Positions 1 through 6,033 of a DNA stretch of 23,772 nt are shown one piece after another. The stretch comes from UBA5336 sp038526245. Its GTDB lineage: Bacteria; Pseudomonadota; Alphaproteobacteria; Caulobacterales; Hyphomonadaceae. Every line of letters starts with the position of its first letter. Positions within the stretch are counted from its first letter, which is position 1. Below the pieces are notes generated by a model that worked only from the letters and a program-made list of their open reading frames with translations, was not told where the DNA came from and made no database searches. The DNA lies in assembly GCA_038526245.1 (NCBI GenBank), contig JBCBGZ010000040.1, positions 1 to 23,772 of the forward strand, read 5' to 3'. The translations under genes were made by a program, and so were the position numbers.

Positions 1-45
1 TTGCCAAGGTTGGGGTCGTGAGTTCGAATCTCATCGCCCGCTCCA
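1..45 (+). tRNA. tRNA-Gly(GCC), 3' half; integration target
   Basis: Only the 3' part of the gene is in the window. The window begins exactly at the anticodon loop TTGCCAA (anticodon GCC). This is followed by the 3' anticodon strand GGTTG, a variable loop, a T arm containing GTTCGAATC, the acceptor strand CGCCCGC, a discriminator T and an encoded CCA ending at 45. The GCC anticodon identifies glycine. A tyrosine integrase faces the gene from the right, and its frame continues through the antisense of the tRNA. This is the usual layout for an element inserted at a tRNA 3' end, so the tRNA doubles as the left attachment site. Confidence 0.93.
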
Positions 46-1184
46 ATAAAATCAAGGCTTTGGCCATCCTCTTGATTTTCTTCATGTACACGAGATGTAC
101 ACGACTTCAGCGGACGCTCATCCGGCGAAATCAGCAACTCCCGCAAAAAAACGTCAATGGCTGCAACCGATTGGTTGAGATATGACGGATCAAACGGCGC
201 ATAGATTTCTGTAATCGACAGCTCTTTTTTCTTGTGGCCGAGCTGTGCCGAAACTTCCCAAGAAGGCACTCCGGAAGCGCGCAAATGGCGGGCGATTGTG
301 TGTCGAAGCGAATATGGATTGACCTTCATGTCGAGCTTGCACGCGGTGCGCTGCGTGCGCCAGCTGGATTTGATTTCGCGGACCGGCTTGCCTCGAAAAG
401 TGATTTGATAGCCATCCACAATGAATGGCTGAAGACTCTCAGGCAACTTCACCGTTGGGCGGTACTTCTTCGTTTGCTTGCGTCCAGGTGGATTGAGTTG
501 CACCAGCCCGTTCTCGGTGTCTATCAGGTCTGAATGAATGTCTGTTACGGCGTCTGGGCGCGCGGCGGTTCCGAGTCCCCATAGAATATACGCTTTCAAA
601 TGGGGCGCTTCGGCAGTGTGGTAGAAAAGGCGAAGCTCTTCCATATTCATCGGTCGCCCCTTTGGTTCCGTTTCGCCCACCTCTACAGAGCGAATAAACG
701 GGGCTGACGAGAGAATACCCTTCTTCCATGCCCGATTGATCGCAGCGCGGCCCGGAGTAAGAATCCTGTTGATGTAAGAAGGGCTGTGGCCTTGGTCTTC
801 CAAGTGGGTGATGAAGCGATCAATCTCCGACGGCCTGGTCGCACTGCCCACGGTGGCTTCGGCACCGAAGAAATCTAGCCAGATGAGAAGATTTATCCGA
901 GCCGTGTCGTGGCTGGCCGTCTTGGAAGCATGCTCTTCGTAATAGCGCCGTATCACATCGGCGAGAGAGACGTCGTCCGGCGTCTCGTCCTGGGGGGCGT
1001 GCTCACGCACATACCAGTCGCTTAGTCTTTGCTTGGCTTCTTCAAACTCTGCTGTGCCAAGCGATATGCGGCGCGTGCACTGTCCGTCTGGGTCATACCA
1101 GGTGCGGCACCAAGTGTCGGTTCCGGGGCGCTTGGCGAGCCAGTAGTCGCCGATCCGGAAGTCGGGTCCCCCTGATTTTGCCAT
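1..1184 (-). CDS. int: Tyrosine recombinase/integrase, C-terminus runs off window
   Basis: This is a phage-type tyrosine integrase, at least 394 residues. The ATG at 1184 has AGGGAG upstream at good spacing. The N-terminal part (about 10-60) looks like an integrase arm-binding domain with W and Y residues, and about 70-170 resembles the SAM-like core-binding domain. Catalytic residues visible are R209 (GTAARPD), R294 (in YSLRHT), H317 (LGH) and the nucleophile Y328 (TEIYA). The His of the usual HxxR motif is replaced by Tyr (Y291). The frame has no stop before the window edge: after the domain ends, it continues through the antisense of the tRNA-Gly, giving the IRTHD-type tail seen when an integrase frame reads into a tRNA. 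The first 163 nt overlap the HTH gene upstream. It probably catalyses integration and excision at the tRNA 3' end. Confidence 0.93.
   Translation of the reverse strand, partial: MAKSGGPDFRIGDYWLAKRPGTDTWCRTWYDPDGQCTRRISLGTAEFEEAKQRLSDWYVREHAPQDETPDDVSLADVIRRYYEEHASKTASHDTARINLLIWLDFFGAEATVGSATRPSEIDRFITHLEDQGHSPSYINRILTPGRAAINRAWKKGILSSAPFIRSVEVGETEPKGRPMNMEELRLFYHTAEAPHLKAYILWGLGTAARPDAVTDIHSDLIDTENGLVQLNPPGRKQTKKYRPTVKLPESLQPFIVDGYQITFRGKPVREIKSSWRTQRTACKLDMKVNPYSLRHTIARHLRASGVPSWEVSAQLGHKKKELSITEIYAPFDPSYLNQSVAAIDVFLRELLISPDERPLKSCTSRVHEENQEDGQSLDFIGAGDEIRTHDPNLG
48..79 (+). terminator. Hairpin just after tRNA-Gly
   Basis: A perfect 9-bp inverted repeat, AAAATCAAG (48-56) and CTTGATTTT (71-79), with a 14-nt loop begins 2 nt after the tRNA CCA. 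The right arm ends in a T run followed by CTT, so it could act as the tRNA terminator. It lies inside the integrase reading frame and next to the probable attachment core, so it could instead be part of the att structure. Confidence 0.5.
84..104. repeat. Tandem 10-bp repeats near att, possible integrase arm sites
   Basis: ATGTACACGA occurs at 84-93 and again at 95-104, separated by one base (11-bp period, about one helical turn). Many tyrosine integrases bind short direct repeats (arm-type sites) near the attachment core, and this pair lies about 40 bp inside the element from the tRNA end. The arm-site role is inferred; only the repeat is seen. It lies within the 3' coding part of the integrase frame. 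Confidence 0.4.
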
Positions 1185-1426
1185 TGCACGCTCCCTATTA
1201 GAAAATCTGCGATGTTGACCCCTAGATACAGGATGTTCCTTGGTCCTATTCGGATATACTCAATTCTACCGTCGATGCGAATCCGCTTTAGCGTCTGCGG
1301 GTGTATCTTTAGAAACTCTGCGGCTTCCGCTTCTGAATACTGGGCGTACAGCTCAAAACCACTTGCCGCTGCGATCCCCGCTTTTAGACGTTCGTATTCG
1401 TCGGGATTTTTGGGCGCGGGCGACAT
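1022..1426 (-). CDS. HTH protein, excisionase-like
   Basis: A 134-aa protein. Residues about 28-80 form a winged helix-turn-helix of the HTH_17/excisionase kind: a Y-S-E-A-E-A-A-E-F-L start, then IHPQTLKRI and a wing with RIEYIRIG, ending in NIADFLIG. The last ~55 residues are low-complexity (S/T/G/P/A) and are encoded in a different frame over the first 163 nt of the integrase. A DNA-bending recombination directionality factor or a regulator of the integrase fits the position. There is no strong ribosome site before the ATG at 1426. It is divergent from the small plus-strand gene, with a perfect 9-bp inverted repeat between them. The HTH is clear; the excisionase role is inferred from position. 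Confidence 0.75.
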   Translation of the reverse strand: MSPAPKNPDEYERLKAGIAAASGFELYAQYSEAEAAEFLKIHPQTLKRIRIDGRIEYIRIGPRNILYLGVNIADFLIGSVQWQNQGDPTSGSATTGSPSAPEPTLGAAPGMTQTDSARAAYRLAQQSLKKPSKD

Positions 1427-1438
1427 AGATCAGCGGGA

Positions 1439-1469
1439 CTAACACTCGAAGGCTTGTTGAGAGTGTTAG
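1439..1469. promoter_or_regulatory. Inverted repeat between divergent genes, operator candidate
   Basis: CTAACACTC (1439-1447) and GAGTGTTAG (1461-1469) form a perfect 9-bp inverted repeat with a 13-nt spacer. It lies 13 nt upstream of the HTH gene's ATG and overlaps the earliest possible start of the rightward gene. The placement suits an operator controlling both divergent genes, possibly bound by the HTH protein itself. Confidence 0.45.
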
Positions 1470-1489
1470 ATATCAGCATACTGCAGCAA

Positions 1490-1876
1490 ATGGCGCAAAA
1501 ACCAGAAACACCTCCAATGCTCCTGGAGCGCAGGACCGGACGAACAGAGAGTGAGTTCGAGGCCGAAGACCTGACCTTCGAAGAAGCCTTAGAGCGCTTC
1601 CTATCTGCGCAAGAACACGTGCGCCAGATTGGCGTGTATCGACGGATGAATGGGTCCGCACCCCAGGGTATCGGCAAAGATAATGAGATTAAGCTCGCGG
1701 GGACCGTCATGGGGCACTCCGCCGAACACTATGCGAGCCTGCTCAATGGCCCAGAATTGGAGAGCGCGATAGAACGTGGTGATGTGTCTCGCGATGTCTC
1801 TGACCTTATCAAAACACTGTCTCAACCGTCTCGTCCCCAAATCGCGCCCGATCGAGACGGGCGTAAACGCGATTAA
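1490..1876 (+). CDS. Small hypothetical protein of the element
   Basis: No family recognised. From ATG 1490 the protein is 128 aa, hydrophilic, mostly predicted helical (an acidic stretch around EAEDLTFEEALERFLSAQE), with no signal peptide or membrane segment. Its C-terminus is basic (DRDGRKRD). The frame is open back to TTG 1454 and TTG 1457; GAAGG at 1448-1452 could serve TTG 1457, so the start is uncertain. These earlier starts lie within the inverted-repeat operator candidate. It converges on the relaxase gene with a 4-nt overlap (stop codons share TTAA). Its place beside the integrase/HTH genes suggests an element-maintenance or regulatory role, which is speculation. Confidence 0.5.
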   Translation: MAQKPETPPMLLERRTGRTESEFEAEDLTFEEALERFLSAQEHVRQIGVYRRMNGSAPQGIGKDNEIKLAGTVMGHSAEHYASLLNGPELESAIERGDVSRDVSDLIKTLSQPSRPQIAPDRDGRKRD

Positions 1877-3465
1877 TCATCCGCACTAGGTTTTGGACCG
1901 GACCTCTCTTGGCTCGCATCTTTAAACGCCTCTCGGGGTGGCTCGACTTGGCGTGCGGCTTGGTCCGCCAGAGACTCTCCTGAACTAAGATCAAAATCGT
2001 CTTTTGAACTTCGAGGTTCCGTCCGCCGGTTGGCTTCCGCTTCGCTGCGGCGCTGGTCTTCTTCTTTTGTCGCCCTGGATCGGAACGGTTCGCCCTTCGC
2101 ATCTTCATAGGCCGCCCGCATGTCACGTTCGGCCTCAACTTCAACTGCAAAAGCTTCCCAACGATCTGTACGCGCGCGATCGCGTTCATCCCAACGCCTT
2201 TTGTGATCTCGACGGTCAGCCTGGTGAGCGTCTCGCATTGTCTCGCGCTCCGCCACAAACCGTTGATAATTATCGTCGATCGCCGTCTTGCGGCCCTGTT
2301 CAACTTCGGCACGCGCTGACTTGGTGTCAGCCTTCAGTTGCCCTTTGAGAAGGCGATCTTCCTTGCGGTGGAGCATTTCCAATGCAGCCAGTCGCGCGCC
2401 TTCATCTTTGACCGCTGAGAACGTCGCCTGGAACCGCTCCCTGGCGTCCAATCCTTGTTGGCCAAGGATTGATTTCACTGCCTTCAACCGGTTTGAGAAC
2501 CGACCTAGGAAGCGCTGCTCGTCCTGATGGAACTGGACGACTTCCTCGCGTTGACGATCCCATTGGGCTTCAAAGCGAGGGATATAACGATCGCCAACCT
2601 GACGGGTTGCCTCGCGTTTGCCGCTATCAGCTTCATCATTGATGAGGCGTTTGCGGAATCCATGATCGCGAGACAGCTTTTCCCATTGGGCTTGGTGTCG
2701 GGCACGCATTTGAATGCCGTCACGGTGCAGCACCGAATCCTGCGCCTGTTCAGCAGCTTGTACCTTTGCGGCGCGATTTGGATCGGCCTTAACAGCATCG
2801 ACGACTGCGGCCTGATCACGGTATTGCTTCTCGGTGGGCTCTTTTGAAACCGAATAGGGGACGCCTGCTTCGCGAAGATGCGCCCGGCGCTCGCGCTCCG
2901 GACATACGATCAAATTACGATCGCGCTCATAATGCCGGGCCCAATTGCTGAGCCGCTTCTTTGAGTTTCCGTCCACACCGACGACGCGCCCGGTTTCAGG
3001 ATGGATGCGGTTCACCATGATATGCACGTGAGGATTATCAGTATCCTCATGGGCGACAAACAGGGCCTGGAGGTCTGCGCCGCCGAGCTCGTGAAGACTG
3101 TCTTTCGCGCATTGGATCATTTCAGCTCGTGTGATCCCGATTGCTTCATCTTCGCCGCGCCAGGACAGCGAATAGTGAAAGACATGGTTGAAGCTTCGGC
3201 GAGACGCTTTGAAGGGCTGATCCTCAGGTGCCGTGGCATCGTGATGATCGCGCTGAATGCGAAGGGCATCTTTTGCTGTTGCCGCCATAATCCGCCAGGC
3301 CATTTCTGGGTCTTCGGTGGCAAGATTATAGGTGTCAGTCCAAAGCACACGTTCATCCGTCTGAGCATGATCTGGGTCGTGCAAAAGATAAGCGGCAGTA
3401 CCTTTGAATGAGGTCCCGACGCCGCCGTTTGACCGGCCTTTTGCAGGAACCCGAGGCGCTACCAT
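1873..3465 (-). CDS. VirD2/MobA-like relaxase
   Basis: A 530-aa relaxase that should nick oriT and lead the transferred strand. The N-terminal ~230 residues show the relaxase fold: a candidate catalytic tyrosine Y26 in GTAAYLLHD, then H139-E140 and the metal-binding triad H146-x-H148 followed by N152 (NPHVHIMVN). This matches the HxH...N motif III of the PF03432 relaxases. From about 230 to the end the protein is highly charged, rich in R, E, D, Q and K, and predicted helical to coiled-coil, as is common in relaxase C-terminal tails that contact the coupling protein. The start overlaps the stop of the MobC gene by 7 nt, so the two are probably translationally coupled. The substrate is likely the oriT candidate just upstream of MobC. 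The exact MOB class cannot be assigned by eye. Confidence 0.92.
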   Translation of the reverse strand: MVAPRVPAKGRSNGGVGTSFKGTAAYLLHDPDHAQTDERVLWTDTYNLATEDPEMAWRIMAATAKDALRIQRDHHDATAPEDQPFKASRRSFNHVFHYSLSWRGEDEAIGITRAEMIQCAKDSLHELGGADLQALFVAHEDTDNPHVHIMVNRIHPETGRVVGVDGNSKKRLSNWARHYERDRNLIVCPERERRAHLREAGVPYSVSKEPTEKQYRDQAAVVDAVKADPNRAAKVQAAEQAQDSVLHRDGIQMRARHQAQWEKLSRDHGFRKRLINDEADSGKREATRQVGDRYIPRFEAQWDRQREEVVQFHQDEQRFLGRFSNRLKAVKSILGQQGLDARERFQATFSAVKDEGARLAALEMLHRKEDRLLKGQLKADTKSARAEVEQGRKTAIDDNYQRFVAERETMRDAHQADRRDHKRRWDERDRARTDRWEAFAVEVEAERDMRAAYEDAKGEPFRSRATKEEDQRRSEAEANRRTEPRSSKDDFDLSSGESLADQAARQVEPPREAFKDASQERSGPKPSADD

Positions 3466-3926
3466 TCAAACACCTTTTTCAGGGCGCTTTCGGACTGAGA
3501 AAGAACCTTGGCGAGGCCTTCGCGCAATTCAGCAATGGCGCCGCGCTCCTCTTCGAGCCAATGGCCTGTTTGAATGTCGCGGCCGGTATGTAGGTAACGC
3601 GCGATCTGGTTCATATTGTTGTTCAGAGGCGCGAGTTTATCCTGCAACGGCCCTAGCGCCATGATCGCCCGATTGAGCGCGCTTAGGGCGGCGGTTTTGT
3701 CTGCAGATGTCGCTGGAGCCATGGTCGTCGGCTTCAATGTACGGACGCGGATAAACTCAGACATGGAAAGGTTGGCGCGAGCTGCAGCCGCTCGAAGCTG
3801 GGCCAGTTCATCGACGCTGAACCGGCACTCTAGCTTTTCGGAGCGACGCTGGTGAGGCGGCAGCTTTGGACGCCCGCCGCGAGGGTTGGGCATTGCTGCT
3901 GATGTAGAATCGAGATCACTACTCAT
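3459..3926 (-). CDS. mobC: Plasmid mobilization relaxosome protein MobC-like
   Basis: From ATG 3926 this is a 155-aa relaxosome accessory protein. Residues about 30-65 form a ribbon-helix-helix-like DNA-binding part (KLECRFSVDELAQLRAAA, then LSMSEFIRVRTL). Around residue 100 is the PLNNNMNQIARYLH stretch typical of MobC proteins (PF05713). Such proteins bind near oriT and help the relaxase open the DNA. The frame is open to ATG 4007, but that extension crosses two inverted repeats and has unremarkable sequence, so I prefer 3926, preceded by AAAGGAG at a somewhat long spacing. Its stop overlaps the relaxase start by 7 nt, forming a mobC-relaxase operon. Confidence 0.85.
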   Translation of the reverse strand: MSSDLDSTSAAMPNPRGGRPKLPPHQRRSEKLECRFSVDELAQLRAAAARANLSMSEFIRVRTLKPTTMAPATSADKTAALSALNRAIMALGPLQDKLAPLNNNMNQIARYLHTGRDIQTGHWLEEERGAIAELREGLAKVLSQSESALKKVFEW

Positions 3927-3955
3927 GCCGTGGCGCGCTCCTTTCCAATGCGCAT

Positions 3956-4290
3956 CCAAGGGTGCCTCCCTTGGTCGAACGTTCAGCGCCGAAACGCTGA
4001 TGGTCATGTCGGGGCCATACCCGACGAGGTGGTTTTTAGGGCTGGCGATAGAGCCCTAAATCCATGGTTCGGTGCAGGTGGAGAGGGACGTCTCCAAGCC
4101 CTGCGAGGCATCAAATCGGCGGACGGTTTGCTGGATGAAACGTAGTCGTTTCCGCGCATCCAATCCGCGTAGGGTTGGCGGGTCTGGGCAGCGCCCTGAG
4201 CGAGGGATTTGGAATAGCCCTCGCTGGCCCGCTGCAGGCGCAAGATCGACCCTCAGGTCGCGTTTTTGTCGGGACAAAAACACATCTTGC
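3956..4290. other. Candidate origin of transfer (oriT)
   Basis: This non-coding stretch upstream of mobC holds seven perfect inverted repeats (left arm/right arm): 3956-3962/3968-3974, 3984-3988/3995-3999, 4035-4043/4052-4060, 4137-4142/4147-4152, 4199-4206/4218-4225, 4247-4251/4256-4260 and 4262-4270/4273-4281. The last (GTTTTTGTC, 2 nt, GACAAAAAC) is followed after one base by CATCTTGC at 4283-4290. That is one base from the YATCCTGY nic consensus of IncP/VirD2-type relaxases. An oriT next to mobC and a VirD2-like relaxase is the expected position. The repeats are seen directly; the oriT role and nic position are inferred. Confidence 0.6.
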
Positions 4291-4520
4291 TACCCGTCAC
4301 CTAGCCGGTTTTGCCATAAGACCGCTGAATCTTCAAGAGTTTTTACGTAAGACCAAAAAAGAATCGTTTCGATGATGGTCTACGACCCGTTTTCCACCCA
4401 CCAAAGACCTACCTATTGAACCACCTGACCGCGCCTAATACGTTCAACGAAAATGCGGTGCAGTGGCTCCTATTTTCATTGAGCGCGGCACGATCAGATG
4501 ACCCACTTTCGGATGGCTTT

Positions 4521-4642
4521 GGCGGTTACACTGAAAAGAGATCATGCTTACGCATTGGATGCCTTAGCCCTGTGCGGAGCAGACAGCCCCTCCAAGTTTG
4601 AATAATTTCAGTGTAAGAGGGCGGTTCCCTGAAAAGAGCATG
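4521..4642. promoter_or_regulatory. Direct and inverted repeats upstream of the 413-aa gene
   Basis: Two structures interlock here. GGCGGTT-(2 to 4 nt)-CTGAAAAGAG followed shortly by CATG occurs at 4521-4546 and again at 4620-4642, ending just before the ATG at 4645. Separately, TTACACTGAAA (4526-4536) and TTTCAGTGTAA (4606-4616) are a perfect 11-bp inverted repeat 69 nt apart. Paired sites of this type often mark operators allowing DNA looping by an autoregulator. The RHH-like tail of the downstream protein makes it a possible binder. The rest of 4291-4520 shows no gene I can support. Confidence 0.45.
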
Positions 4643-4644
4643 AG

Positions 4645-5886
4645 ATGATTGCCCCGGTACCAAAAGAATTTCCTGGTGAAGAACCAGTAGTATTTGCACG
4701 AGAACCATCAGTCCCTGACTGTTATGTTGGCTCGGCAGTTGAGATCATGTGCCGAACCTCGAAGTCATTCGTTACACTGATGATGGGGTTGTCAGTCACG
4801 AACCTCGATCAGTCAGATGCATATGATTATTCAATCGACAACCACGATTTGAGGTTAGATTCATCCTGGTCAATTCAGTACAGAAACACTCTCTTTTCCT
4901 ATAAGCTGGAATTGGACCTGGGGGCACGGCTCACGGATGGGAAGCCCAGGTATTTCTTGGTCTGTACAATGCGGAACAACGACAATTCCTACGTATCCAT
5001 AGCAGTTCGAGCCGGGTTCTCGTACTATGGACTGAGAACTGTCACCAGGCAGTCGAAAGTCCTTTTCGGGGCGAATTATGAGCCGAGCCGGACGTTCGAG
5101 CGAGTGGCTCGATGCTTTTATGAGTTTCGCGACCACGGATCAGATAGTGCGGTAACGCACACCGCGACGTTTACGTCAGATGACGATGAAATATTCCAGG
5201 AATCTAGATCATACGCGCTAGACGAACTTCAAAAGCCAAAATCGCACTCAGACCAGTCAGAGTACTCCGATAGTCTCATCGATTTAGCTGCTGCATCAAT
5301 CGAAGTCGATGTTCATTCGATTTGCTTATCAGCATGGGAAGAACAGATTTCTTACGATATATTTTCTATAATGAATGACATGTTTGAAGCAAGTCATTCA
5401 TTAGATAGTCTATACAAGGACGAATTCGACGAATATCCGTATTCAGGATACTTTATACTTGAGTTTTCTCAGTCGGACCTGTATTTTTCAGAAAACGGCT
5501 ATTCGGCTGCTAACGATAATATTGCCGCCGAAATTGCTGGTTCTACCAAAGACATGGCCGCCGCTCGCTGGGCGAAGAACAGCGAAACAGAGATTGTGAT
5601 TGGCAGTAAAGACGAAGAGAACGGTGATGACACACCGAAACCAACATCCCGTGATCATGTTTCACCAACCGACGCGCCTGCCCAAGCCCCTGATCTAAAA
5701 CCGGTGGGACGTCCATCTACCGTTGCAAAGGCGGGCGAGGAGCGAAAGCAGGTTAGCTTTCTTGTTTCCGGTACTGATTACGAACTGGTGCAAGCCTTTG
5801 CAAAAGCACACAATTTTAAGTCTGTCGCAGCTGCAGCGAGGTTCCTTATGATCGAGTGCTTGGGACACTCAAAGGGGCCAAAATAA
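4645..5886 (+). CDS. Unknown protein with ribbon-helix-helix-like C-terminus
   Basis: A 413-aa protein that I do not recognise. Residues about 30-200 look beta-rich with many S, Y, D and N residues. About 200-300 is acidic and mixed, and about 305-350 is a linker of charged and Pro-rich sequence. The last ~60 residues (from GRPSTVAKAGEERKQVSF, then DYELVQAFAKAHNFKSVAAAARFLM) resemble a short strand followed by two helices of ribbon-helix-helix DNA-binding domains, like those of MobC and plasmid regulators. No signal peptide or membrane span. It is visibly more AT-rich than its neighbours, suggesting separate origin. It lies between the oriT candidate and the envelope/coupling operon, with repeats on both sides, so a regulator or accessory relaxosome role is plausible but unproven. 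The ATG at 4645 has AAGAG 6 nt upstream. Confidence 0.7.
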   Translation: MIAPVPKEFPGEEPVVFAREPSVPDCYVGSAVEIMCRTSKSFVTLMMGLSVTNLDQSDAYDYSIDNHDLRLDSSWSIQYRNTLFSYKLELDLGARLTDGKPRYFLVCTMRNNDNSYVSIAVRAGFSYYGLRTVTRQSKVLFGANYEPSRTFERVARCFYEFRDHGSDSAVTHTATFTSDDDEIFQESRSYALDELQKPKSHSDQSEYSDSLIDLAAASIEVDVHSICLSAWEEQISYDIFSIMNDMFEASHSLDSLYKDEFDEYPYSGYFILEFSQSDLYFSENGYSAANDNIAAEIAGSTKDMAAARWAKNSETEIVIGSKDEENGDDTPKPTSRDHVSPTDAPAQAPDLKPVGRPSTVAKAGEERKQVSFLVSGTDYELVQAFAKAHNFKSVAAAARFLMIECLGHSKGPK

Positions 5887-5928
5887 TTTTTGAGTAAAAA
5901 TTCGCTTGCTAATTTTTGAGTAAAAATT
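5885..5928. promoter_or_regulatory. Two identical 18-bp palindromic sites
   Basis: AATTTTTGAGTAAAAATT occurs at 5885-5902 and exactly again at 5911-5928 (26 bp centre to centre). Each copy is itself an inverted repeat (7-bp arms around GAGT). The first begins inside the stop codon of the 413-aa gene. They lie about 105 bp upstream of the next gene's ATG, where a promoter for the envelope/coupling operon would be expected. Twin palindromes suggest a cooperative repressor operator. The rest of 5929-6033 shows only the ribosome site AAGGA at 6021-6025. Confidence 0.55.
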
Positions 5929-6033
5929 ATGGTCACTCATGATCCCGCCCGAAAGGCGCGGCGGTCGTGCGCATGATTGGCTGGGTTCTTCCGACGCGAG
6001 GATCACTTGATCCAACCTCGAAGGAATCCAGCC

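Noticed and set aside
439..865. Two short minus-strand frames within the integrase region
   Set aside because: They are out-of-frame shadows of the integrase, whose own frame is intact from 1184 to the window edge.
2527..2847. 106-aa hydrophobic plus-strand frame inside the relaxase
   Set aside because: It is an antisense shadow of the charged relaxase C-terminal region; the relaxase frame has clear motifs and coupling to mobC.
3930..4601. Several short frames on both strands in the region upstream of mobC
   Set aside because: They cross the series of inverted repeats, have atypical residue use and mostly lack ATG starts with ribosome sites. The region is better explained as oriT and promoter DNA.
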